Shown: piece by piece, positions 57,869 to 64,000 of the stretch
How positions within the stretch are numbered: position 1 is the stretch's first letter
How the letters are laid out: each line of letters starts with the position of its first letter
DNA from: Agromyces sp. Soil535
Lineage (GTDB): Bacteria; Actinomycetota; Actinomycetes; Actinomycetales; Microbacteriaceae
Length of the DNA: 64,000 bases
Direction of reading: 5' to 3'
Assembly: GCF_001428255.1 (NCBI RefSeq)
Contig: NZ_LMRW01000023.1
Span: 124,309 to 188,308 of the forward strand
Position numbers and translations under genes: made by a program
Notes under the pieces: generated by a model
Told to the model about the DNA's origin: nothing
The model's input: only the letters and a program-made list of their open reading frames with translations
The model's database searches: none

Positions 57869-57876
57869 TAAGATTA
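57869..57876. promoter_or_regulatory. Overlapping divergent -10 elements (DUF3043 / dipeptidase)
   Basis: TTAAGATTA contains TAAGAT (57869-57874, plus strand, 7 nt before the dipeptidase ATG) and TAATCT (57876-57871, minus strand, about 26 nt before the DUF3043 GTG). The two promoters cannot be open at the same time. Confidence 0.5.
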
Positions 57877-57881
57877 CCGGC

Positions 57882-59309
57882 ATGACCCAGCCCCATCCCA
57901 CCCAGTCCTCAGCTGCGCCCGCCCCCGTGACGACCGGACCGATCCACGCCGCCGTGGATGCGGGGTTCCCGGCCGCCGTCGCGGACCTCGCGCGGCTCGT
58001 GCGCATCCCATCCGTCTCATGGCCGGCGTTCGACCCCGCGCACGTCGCCGCGAGTGCAGAGGCGGTCGCCGAGCTCCTCCGCGGGACCGGGGTGTTCGAG
58101 CTCGTCGAGGTGCGACGCGCGGCAGTGGGGGACGGATCGGAGCTCGGCCAGCCCGCCGTCGTGGCGAGCCGGCACGCGCGCAACGGTCGTCCCACGGTGC
58201 TGCTCTACGCGCACCACGACGTGCAGCCGCCCGGCAAGGACGAGGACTGGGAGACGCCGCCCTTCGAGCCGACGCAGCGCGGCGACCGCCTGCACGGCCG
58301 GGGCGCCGCCGACGACAAGGCCGGCGTCATGGCGCACGTCGGCGCCATCCGCGCCTTCGCCGAGGCCGCGGGCGACTTCGACCTGGGCATCGCCGTGTTC
58401 ATCGAGGGCGAGGAGGAGTGGGCGTCGCGCTCCTTCGCGAACTTCCTCCGCGAGAATCGCGACCTGCTCGCCGCCGATGCGATCGTCGTCGCCGACTCCG
58501 GCAACTGGGACGTGGAGACGCCGGCGATCACGGTCGCGCTCCGCGGTGCAGTCGCCTTCAACTTCCGCGTCGACACGCTCGCGCACGCCTCGCACTCCGG
58601 CATGTACGGCGGCGCGGTGCCCGACGCGATGCTCGCCGCCATCCGGCTCCTCGACACGCTGTGGGACGACAACGGCTCCGTCGCCGTCGAGGGCCTCCGG
58701 AGCGCCGACCTCGAGACGCCCGACTACGACGAGGCGCAGCTGCGTGCCGAGGCCGGGCTGCTCGACGGCGTGACCCCCATCGGCAACGGCACGATCCTCT
58801 CGCGCATCTGGGCGCAGCCGGCGATCACCATCACGGGCATCGACGCACCGGATGTGGCGAACGCCTCGAACACGTTGCTGCCAGGGGTCCGCGTGCGCGT
58901 GAGCGCGCGTGTCGCACCGGGACAGGATGCCGACGAGGCCTTCGCCGCGATCCGGGCGCATCTCGAAGCGCATGCGCCGTTCGGCGCCCGGCTCACCTTC
59001 GAGGAGGTCGACGCCGGCCAGCCCTTCCTCGTGGACACGAGCGGCTGGGCGGTCGCGGAGACGCGCGCCGCGATGGCCGAGGGATGGGGCCGCGACCCCG
59101 TTGAGATCGGCGTCGGCGGGTCGATCCCGTTCATCGCCGAACTCGTCGAGGAGTTCCCTGACGCGCAGATCCTCGTGACGGGAGTGGAGGATCCCGACTC
59201 CCGCCCCCACAGCCCGAACGAGTCCCTGCACCTCGGCGTGTTCAAGCGCGCCCTGCTCAGCGAAGCCCTCTTCCTGGCCCGGCTCGACGCGCGCGTGACC
59301 TCGTCGTGA
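57882..59309 (+). CDS. M20-family dipeptidase
   Basis: 475 aa from ATG 57882. Zinc-dependent dipeptidase with LLYAHHDVQPPG (His, Asp ligands), GRGAADDKAGVMAH (bridging Asp), FIEGEEEWASRSF (catalytic Glu-Glu), VVADSGNWD (Asp) and SPNESLHLGVFK (His region near the end). The lid domain lies between about 225 and 340. Length and motifs match the cytosolic carnosinase/dipeptidase branch. Leaderless (TAAGAT, 7 nt). Divergent from DUF3043. Confidence 0.93.
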   Translation: MTQPHPTQSSAAPAPVTTGPIHAAVDAGFPAAVADLARLVRIPSVSWPAFDPAHVAASAEAVAELLRGTGVFELVEVRRAAVGDGSELGQPAVVASRHARNGRPTVLLYAHHDVQPPGKDEDWETPPFEPTQRGDRLHGRGAADDKAGVMAHVGAIRAFAEAAGDFDLGIAVFIEGEEEWASRSFANFLRENRDLLAADAIVVADSGNWDVETPAITVALRGAVAFNFRVDTLAHASHSGMYGGAVPDAMLAAIRLLDTLWDDNGSVAVEGLRSADLETPDYDEAQLRAEAGLLDGVTPIGNGTILSRIWAQPAITITGIDAPDVANASNTLLPGVRVRVSARVAPGQDADEAFAAIRAHLEAHAPFGARLTFEEVDAGQPFLVDTSGWAVAETRAAMAEGWGRDPVEIGVGGSIPFIAELVEEFPDAQILVTGVEDPDSRPHSPNESLHLGVFKRALLSEALFLARLDARVTSS

Positions 59310-59362
59310 CCCCTGAGACGACTTCCTGAGCAACGACCGGACGCGTACTCCGTTTCCGCGGT

Positions 59363-59368
59363 TACCAT
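59363..59368 (+). promoter_or_regulatory. -10 element TACCAT upstream of the A-type carrier gene
   Basis: TACCAT lies 42 nt before the ATG at 59411; the leader carries a GAGGAGAG RBS. Not experimentally anchored. Confidence 0.3.
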
Positions 59369-59410
59369 GGAGGGAGGGTTTCCGCGTTCCCTGACGCACC
59401 GAGGAGAGAC

Positions 59411-59761
59411 ATGAGCGACACGATCACCGAGACCGCGCACGGCGTGAAGCTGAGCGAACCCGCCGCCGACAAGGTGCGCAACCTCCTCGAACAGGAGGGG
59501 CGCGACGACCTGCGACTGCGGGTCGCGGTGCAGCCCGGCGGATGCTCCGGCCTCATCTACCAGCTCTACTTCGACGAGCGGCTGCTCGACGGTGACGCGG
59601 TCGTCGACTTCTCGGGCGTCGAGGTCGTGGTCGACAAGATGAGCGTGCCGTACCTCGACGGTGCGTCGATCGACTTCGAGGACACCATCCAGAAGCAGGG
59701 CTTCACGATCGACAACCCGAACGCGCAGGGCAGCTGCGCCTGCGGCGACTCGTTCCACTGA
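59411..59761 (+). CDS. erpA: A-type iron-sulfur cluster carrier (ErpA/HesB family)
   Basis: 116 aa. Delivers Fe-S clusters to apo-proteins, which include LipA in this genome. The three conserved cysteines are C45 in QPGGCSGLIY and C109/C111 in GSCACGDSFH. Normal length for the family. RBS GAGGAGAGAC. Sits alone between the dipeptidase gene and the cytochrome oxidase genes, closed by a strong terminator. Confidence 0.95.
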   Translation: MSDTITETAHGVKLSEPAADKVRNLLEQEGRDDLRLRVAVQPGGCSGLIYQLYFDERLLDGDAVVDFSGVEVVVDKMSVPYLDGASIDFEDTIQKQGFTIDNPNAQGSCACGDSFH

Positions 59762-59782
59762 CCGGGGCCCACCCGAAACTCC

Positions 59783-59816
59783 CCGAAGGGAGGCCGCGCA
59801 GGCGGCCTCCCTTCGG
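59783..59816 (+). terminator. Strong hairpin terminator after erpA
   Basis: A 15-bp perfect stem CCGAAGGGAGGCCGC / GCGGCCTCCCTTCGG with a GCAG loop, followed by CGTTT. Confidence 0.85.
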
Positions 59817-59900
59817 CGTTTCCGCCGGTGCGGCGCGGAATCCGTGCGAGCACCCGCCCGACACCGACTGCCGGTGCACACCCGGGCGGCGGAGTCGGAG

Positions 59901-59906
59901 TAGGCT
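59901..59906 (+). promoter_or_regulatory. -10 element TAGGCT of the cytochrome oxidase genes
   Basis: TAGGCT lies 58 nt before the ctaC GTG, leaving a leader of about 50 nt with GAAAGG as RBS. Confidence 0.4.
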
Positions 59907-59964
59907 AGGCATCGATCACCGCGCTTCGCTGTGAAGCGCCTTCGAGTCTCCCGAAAGGTCACCG

Positions 59965-60858
59965 GTGCGCCATAATCGCCGTCTCCGATGGGCTGCAATC
60001 CCGATCGCAGCGTCGCTCAGCCTCGTCCTCGCAGGATGCACGCAGGCCCAGCTGAACGGATACCTTCCGGGGTTCGAGGAGGGGGAGCCCCCAGTCACCA
60101 ACCACACGGAACTCGTGTCGGGTCTGTGGGTCACGTCGTGGATCGTGCTGCTCATCGTCGGCCTCATCACCTGGGGCCTCACGATCTGGGCCGTCATCGC
60201 CTACCGCCGGCGCAAGGGCCAGACCGGCCTGCCCGTGCAGCTGCGTTACAACATGCCGATCGAGGTCTTCTACACGATCGTGCCGCTCATCCTCGTGCTC
60301 GGCTTCTTCGCCTTCACGGCGCGCGACCAGCAGGTGATCGAGCAGCGCTTCGCCGAGGACGAGATCGACGTCAAGGTCGAGGTCATCGCCAAGCAGTGGG
60401 CCTGGGACTTCAACTACGTCAACGAAGACGTCTACTCGCCCGGCATCCAGGGCCAGCTCGCCGACGAGGGTCCGCAGGGCTCGCTCGTGCAGTCGGAGCT
60501 CCCGACGCTCTACCTTCCCGTCGGCAAGAACGTCGAGATCGAACTCAATTCACGTGACGTCATCCACTCGTTCTGGGTCGTCGACTTCCTCTACAAGAAG
60601 GACATCTTCCCGGGCAAGACGAACTACATGTCGTTCGTTCCCGAGCGCGAGGGCACCTACGCGGGCAAGTGCGCCGAGCTCTGCGGCGAGTACCACTCGC
60701 TCATGCTCTTCAACGTCGAGGTCGTCTCCGAGGCCGAGTACGAGGAGTACATCGACTCGCTTCGCGACCTCGGCCAGGAGGGCCAGCTCTCGAACGAGTA
60801 CGACCGCCGCCAGAACCTGCCCGGTACGGGCGAGCCCGAGCTGAAAGAGGAAGAGTAA
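59965..60858 (+). CDS. ctaC: Cytochrome c oxidase subunit II
   Basis: 297 aa, GTG start. Accepts electrons from cytochrome c through the binuclear CuA centre. Lipoprotein-type signal peptide with lipobox LVLAGC (C25); two membrane helices (about 55-75 and 95-115). The CuA loop KCAELCGEYHSLM has both cysteines, Glu and His, and a further His lies in RDVIHSFWV. First gene of ctaC-ctaD-ctaF; the aa3-type oxidase of the plasma membrane. Confidence 0.96.
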   Translation: MRHNRRLRWAAIPIAASLSLVLAGCTQAQLNGYLPGFEEGEPPVTNHTELVSGLWVTSWIVLLIVGLITWGLTIWAVIAYRRRKGQTGLPVQLRYNMPIEVFYTIVPLILVLGFFAFTARDQQVIEQRFAEDEIDVKVEVIAKQWAWDFNYVNEDVYSPGIQGQLADEGPQGSLVQSELPTLYLPVGKNVEIELNSRDVIHSFWVVDFLYKKDIFPGKTNYMSFVPEREGTYAGKCAELCGEYHSLMLFNVEVVSEAEYEEYIDSLRDLGQEGQLSNEYDRRQNLPGTGEPELKEEE

Positions 60859-60864
60859 GCCGCG

Positions 60865-62598
60865 ATGAGCACCATGACCGCACCGGCTCGTCCCGCGAGC
60901 ACCTCGCCGTTCGGCACTCGCAAGGTCGAGCGCAAGGGCAACGTCCTGGTCCGGTGGATCACCTCCACCGACCACAAGGTCATCGGGTACCTCTACCTGA
61001 TCACCTCGTTCATCTACTTCGCCATCGGCGGCGTGATGGCCCTCATCATCCGCGCGCAGCTGTTCCAGCCCGGCCTCGAGATCGTCCAGACCCGGGAGCA
61101 GTACAACCAGCTGTTCACCATGCACGGCACGATCATGCTGCTGATGTTCGCGACGCCGCTCTTCGCGGGCTTCGCGAACGTGCTGATGCCGCTGCAGATC
61201 GGTGCGCCCGATGTCGCATTCCCGCGCCTCAACGCGTTCGCGTACTGGCTGTTCAACTTCGGTTCGCTGATGGCGGTGGCCGGCTTCTTCACGCCGCAGG
61301 GTGCCGCATCCTTCGGCTGGTTCGCCTACCAGCCGCTCGCGTCGACGACCTTCTCGCCGGGGATCGGAGGCAACCTCTGGATGCTCGGCCTCGGCCTCTC
61401 GGGCTTCGGCACGATCCTCGGCGCGGTGAACTTCATCACCACGATCATCACGATGCGCGCGCCGGGCATGACGATGTTCCGCATGCCGATCTTCACGTGG
61501 AACACGCTCATCACGTCGATCATGATCCTGATGGCATTCCCCGTGCTCGCCGCCGCGCTCCTCGCAGGCGGCGCCGATCGCATCTTCGGGGCGCACATCT
61601 ACAACCCGGCCAATGGCGGGGTCCTCCTGTGGCAGCACCTGTTCTGGTTCTTCGGGCACCCCGAGGTGTACATCATCGCGCTGCCGTTCTTCGGCATCGT
61701 GTCCGAGATCTTCCCGGTCTTCAGCCGCAAGCCGATCTTCGGCTACAAGACGCTCATCTATGCGACGATCACGATCGCCGCCCTCTCGATGACCGTCTGG
61801 GCGCACCACATGTACGTGACCGGATCCGTTCTCCTTCCGTTCTTCGCGCTGATGACGATGCTCATCGCGGTGCCGACGGGCGTGAAGATCTTCAACTGGA
61901 TCGGCACGATGTGGCGCGGCTCCATCACGTTCGAGACGCCGCTCGTGTGGGCGATCGGCTTCCTCATCACGTTCGTGTTCGGTGGTCTCACCGGCGTGAT
62001 CCTCGCGTCTCCGCCGCTCGACTTCCACGTCTCCGACACGTACTTCGTGGTCGCGCACTTCCACTATGTCGTGTTCGGCACGGTCGTGTTCGCGATGTTC
62101 GCGGGCTTCTACTTCTGGTGGCCGAAGTGGACCGGCAAGATGCTGAACGAGTCGCTCGGCAAGTGGCACTTCTGGCTGCTCTTCATCGGCTTCCACACGA
62201 CGTTCCTCATCCAGCACTGGCTCGGCGTCGTCGCGATGCCACGTCGGTACTACTCGTACCTGCCCGAGGACAACATCACCTGGATGAACCAGCTCTCGAC
62301 GATCGGTGCGGGCATCCTCGCGGTGTCGATGATCCCGTTCCTCCTGAACGTCTACATCACTGCGCGCCGTGCGCCGAAGGTGACCGTCAACGACCCGTGG
62401 GGCTACGGACGATCGCTCGAGTGGGCGACGAGCTGCCCGCCGCCGCGCCACAACTTCACGTCGATCCCGCGCATCCGTTCGGAGGCGCCGGCGTTCGACC
62501 TCAACCACCCCGAGGCGGGCATCCCCGTGGGCATCGGCCCGGCGAAGGACGCCCCGCAGGCTCCGGTCTACGACGCGGCGACGAAGGGAGTCAAGTAA
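60865..62598 (+). CDS. ctaD: Cytochrome c oxidase subunit I
   Basis: 577 aa. Twelve membrane helices carrying haem a, haem a3 and CuB. Characteristic [25 protein letters not shown] (haem a His), [15 protein letters not shown] (CuB His, Tyr in HPEVY), [11 protein letters not shown] (CuB His-His) and [10 protein letters not shown] (haem His pair). Ends in a soluble Pro-rich tail. Six nucleotides after ctaC, which ends AAAGAGGAAGAG that can act as its RBS. Confidence 0.97.
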   Translation: MSTMTAPARPASTSPFGTRKVERKGNVLVRWITSTDHKVIGYLYLITSFIYFAIGGVMALIIRAQLFQPGLEIVQTREQYNQLFTMHGTIMLLMFATPLFAGFANVLMPLQIGAPDVAFPRLNAFAYWLFNFGSLMAVAGFFTPQGAASFGWFAYQPLASTTFSPGIGGNLWMLGLGLSGFGTILGAVNFITTIITMRAPGMTMFRMPIFTWNTLITSIMILMAFPVLAAALLAGGADRIFGAHIYNPANGGVLLWQHLFWFFGHPEVYIIALPFFGIVSEIFPVFSRKPIFGYKTLIYATITIAALSMTVWAHHMYVTGSVLLPFFALMTMLIAVPTGVKIFNWIGTMWRGSITFETPLVWAIGFLITFVFGGLTGVILASPPLDFHVSDTYFVVAHFHYVVFGTVVFAMFAGFYFWWPKWTGKMLNESLGKWHFWLLFIGFHTTFLIQHWLGVVAMPRRYYSYLPEDNITWMNQLSTIGAGILAVSMIPFLLNVYITARRAPKVTVNDPWGYGRSLEWATSCPPPRHNFTSIPRIRSEAPAFDLNHPEAGIPVGIGPAKDAPQAPVYDAATKGVK

Positions 62599-63015
62599 AT
62601 GCGCGCCAATGCCATCCTCTTCTGGATCCTCGCCGTCTTCTTCGCCCTCACGGCGGCGATCTACGTCGTGTGGTCGATCGCCGCGTACGGCACTCCTGAG
62701 CCGGCTGGTACCGTCGCCCTCACGCTCAGCGGCGTCCTCGGCGCATTCATCGCCTTCTACCTCGGACGAGTGCGCAGTGCGCAGGGCGCCGAACTCCCTG
62801 AGGACCGGCTCGACGCCAACATCGACGACGGTGACGCGGAGCTCGGCTTCTTCAGCCCCTGGAGCTGGTGGCCCATCATCATGGCAGGCGGGGCCGCCCT
62901 CGCGTTCCTCGGGCTCGCCATCGGCTTCTGGATCTCGTTCCTCGCGATCCCGATCGTGGTGATCGCGCTGGTCGGGTGGGTATTGGAGTACTACCGCGGC
63001 AACTTCGCGCGATAG
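62599..63015 (+). CDS. ctaF: Cytochrome c oxidase subunit IV, actinobacterial type
   Basis: 138 aa. Four membrane helices: ILFWILAVFFALTAAIYVVW, TLSGVLGAFIAFYLG, then WWPIIMAGGAALAFLGLAIG and FLAIPIVVIALVGWVLEYY. A conserved cytoplasmic loop contains LPEDRLDANIDDGDAELGFFSPWSWWP, and it ends YYRGNFAR. The start codon directly abuts the ctaD stop, so translation is coupled. Small structural subunit of the aa3 oxidase. Confidence 0.95.
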   Translation: MRANAILFWILAVFFALTAAIYVVWSIAAYGTPEPAGTVALTLSGVLGAFIAFYLGRVRSAQGAELPEDRLDANIDDGDAELGFFSPWSWWPIIMAGGAALAFLGLAIGFWISFLAIPIVVIALVGWVLEYYRGNFAR

Positions 63016-63037
63016 CGAACGAATCCCTCCATCTCGA

Positions 63038-63068
63038 CGAAGCCCCGGTGCATTGCGCCGGGGCTTCG
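63038..63068. terminator. Bidirectional terminator after ctaF
   Basis: An 11-bp stem CGAAGCCCCGG / CCGGGGCTTCG with a 9-nt loop between ctaF and the convergent methyltransferase gene. Confidence 0.8.
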
Positions 63069-63102
63069 CGCATCGCACGCGCGCCGATCGGTGCCGCCCG
63101 GA

Positions 63103-63759
63103 TCAACCGCGCACCGCGCCGACGACACACCACGACAGGCCGCGATGGCGATACCGGAGTTCGAAGCCGTGTCGGCGAACGACGTCGGCCATCGCGTCGG
63201 GCGAGTGGACGAATCCCCGATAGGCGCGCCCCGAGAGCCGGCCCATGAGGTTGCCGAGACCGACCATCGCACGAGTCCGAATCGTCCGCGGCGGATGGGT
63301 GAAGACGACGGTGCGAAGAGCCCGATCGGCTGCGGCCCCGAGCAGTCGCTCGTACTCCGGGTAGCAGCACACCACTCGATGCAGCACGACGACGTCGGCC
63401 CGGTCGACCGCCTCGGGAGACGTCGCGAGATCCACGCCGAGGATCCTGGTGACGCGGTCTCCGACCCCTGCCTCGTCGATCAGTCGTCCCGCATCCGCCT
63501 CGTACGCGCCGGAGAGTTCGAGGTTGGTCGTGCGCGCCGCTCCTCGAGCGAGCAACTCCAGTTGGATCTCACCGATGCCACCGCCCACCTCGAGCACCGA
63601 GGCGTCTTCGATGCCGGTCGAGGAGAGGAACCCCACGAGCCGCCGTTCCGTCGGTGTGAGCCCCTTCCGGCGATACCGACGCGCGGCCTTCCCGGCGAAT
63701 CGCGCGTCGAAGACCTCCTCGTACCCCTCCGGGCTCTGCGCGCCGCAGCACTCGTCCAT
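63103..63759 (-). CDS. Class I SAM-dependent methyltransferase
   Basis: 218 aa from ATG 63759. Rossmann-type fold with SAM-binding VLEVGGGIGEIQLELL, acidic TNLELSGAYEADA and DVVVLHRVVCCYP. N-terminal start MDECCG, then EEVFDARFAGKAARRYRRKGLTPTER. Distant resemblance to magnesium-protoporphyrin or ubiquinone-type methyltransferases; the substrate is unknown. A CATACT -10 ends 6 nt before the ATG, so it is probably leaderless. The frame is open further (an ATG at 63843 would add 28 residues) but this stretch looks non-coding. Confidence 0.8.
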   Translation of the reverse strand: MDECCGAQSPEGYEEVFDARFAGKAARRYRRKGLTPTERRLVGFLSSTGIEDASVLEVGGGIGEIQLELLARGAARTTNLELSGAYEADAGRLIDEAGVGDRVTRILGVDLATSPEAVDRADVVVLHRVVCCYPEYERLLGAAADRALRTVVFTHPPRTIRTRAMVGLGNLMGRLSGRAYRGFVHSPDAMADVVRRHGFELRYRHRGLSWCVVGAVRG

Positions 63760-63765
63760 GCCATC

Positions 63766-63771
63766 AGTATG
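63766..63771 (-). promoter_or_regulatory. -10 element CATACT, leaderless start at 63759
   Basis: CATACT ends exactly 6 nt before the methyltransferase ATG; no RBS is present. Confidence 0.45.
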
Positions 63772-63839
63772 GAGCCGATGGGTCGGTTTGTCCCGACGAC
63801 GGGGCCTGAGACTGGCCCTCACGTCCGCGGGCGACCGGC

Positions 63840-64000
63840 TCATGCCGGAGACCAAGGTGAGCGTGCGAAGACCAGGAGGTCCACCGCGATCGTGACGCCG
63901 ATGAGGTCATCGTTCGATCCGGTGACTGGCGACAGGCTGGCCGCGTGGTGAGCCGACGGGCCCATGCCAGCGAGGAGACTGCGGGTCGCAGCATCCGTCT
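63840..64000 (-). CDS. Possible C-terminus of a protein entering from the right edge
   Basis: A frame with no stop runs in from the right edge and ends at a TGA (63842-63840); 52 residues are visible. Third-position GC is about 75%, and the last part is hydrophobic (DDLIGVTIAVDLLVFARS). The length is too short to recognise a family; it may be chance. Another frame here (63764-63994) is open but has Arg/Ser-rich content typical of a shadow. Confidence 0.3.
   Translation of the reverse strand, partial: TDAATRSLLAGMGPSAHHAASLSPVTGSNDDLIGVTIAVDLLVFARSPWSPA

Noticed and set aside
60550-63078. 842-codon minus-strand frame opposite ctaC-ctaD-ctaF
   Set aside because: Antisense to three well-recognised oxidase genes; composition almost only Arg, Glu, Asp and His; no domain seen.
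63764-63994. 76-codon minus-strand frame at the right edge
   Set aside because: Ser/Arg/Thr-rich without any motif; the neighbouring frame ending at 63840 has better codon use, though it too is uncertain.

Overview
The window is chromosomal DNA of a high-GC actinomycete, most likely Microbacteriaceae (an Agromyces- or Microbacterium-like organism). Support: very high GC; many GGATGCC/GGCATCC motifs; a FasR-fabD-fabH-acpP-fabF fatty-acid cluster; a panB-glnA2-glnE-glnA1 order like that of mycobacteria; homodimeric AceE; polyphosphate glucokinase; a ctaC-ctaD-ctaF cluster; and several actinobacterial DUF families (DUF3145, DUF4191, DUF3043, DUF7455). I see no plasmid, phage, insertion sequence or CRISPR. 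Nearly all of the sequence is coding and most intergenic gaps are under 150 bp.

Layout. 1-8.5 kb is the most accessory part: two paralogous DUF4062-STAND NTPase proteins flank a NarL-type two-component system and an MMPL exporter, with a matching inverted-repeat operator before the kinase and before the exporter. 8.5-14.7 kb holds a flotillin/NfeD pair, a zinc-ribbon nuclease-like protein, a PolA-like polymerase, a PadR regulator and DUF3145. 14.8-22.5 kb (minus strand) is aceE-fasR-fabD-fabH-acpP-fabF, from acetyl-CoA supply to fatty-acid elongation. 22.6-28.5 kb holds peroxiredoxin, tRNA-Val, Nif3, CdsZ, RNase P RNA, polyphosphate glucokinase, Map and a small SPOR-like protein. 28.5-35.5 kb is pantothenate and nitrogen metabolism (panB, glnA2, glnE, glnA1 with a GlnR box). 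35.5-43.2 kb centres on lipoate and its users (lipB-lipA, sucB, lpd), with an RDD protein, DUF4191 and a pseudokinase between. 43.2-49.8 kb holds pepA, a PAC2 protein, the primary sigma factor and a murT-gatD pair. 49.9-56 kb holds both type II topoisomerase subunits separated by an FAD oxidase. 56-64 kb holds a phosphodiesterase, DUF3043, an M20 dipeptidase, an A-type Fe-S carrier, cytochrome oxidase genes and a methyltransferase.

Most notable observations. (1) The MurT/GatD pair, elsewhere the enzyme that amidates D-Glu of peptidoglycan, has lost every cysteine: the GatD nucleophile is Gly92 and MurT has no Cys4 zinc ribbon. Microbacteriaceae generally have B-type peptidoglycan, in which the D-Glu alpha-carboxyl carries the cross-bridge amino acid, so this pair is a candidate for a repurposed bridge-attaching ligase. 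(2) About sixteen genes have a TAGRCT-like -10 box 6-8 nt before the start codon, implying widespread leaderless transcription. In one case two divergent leaderless genes share a 17-bp near-palindrome. (3) A strong hairpin lies between acpP and fabF. (4) A textbook GlnR box lies upstream of glnA1. All assignments come from reading the sequence; no database search was run.
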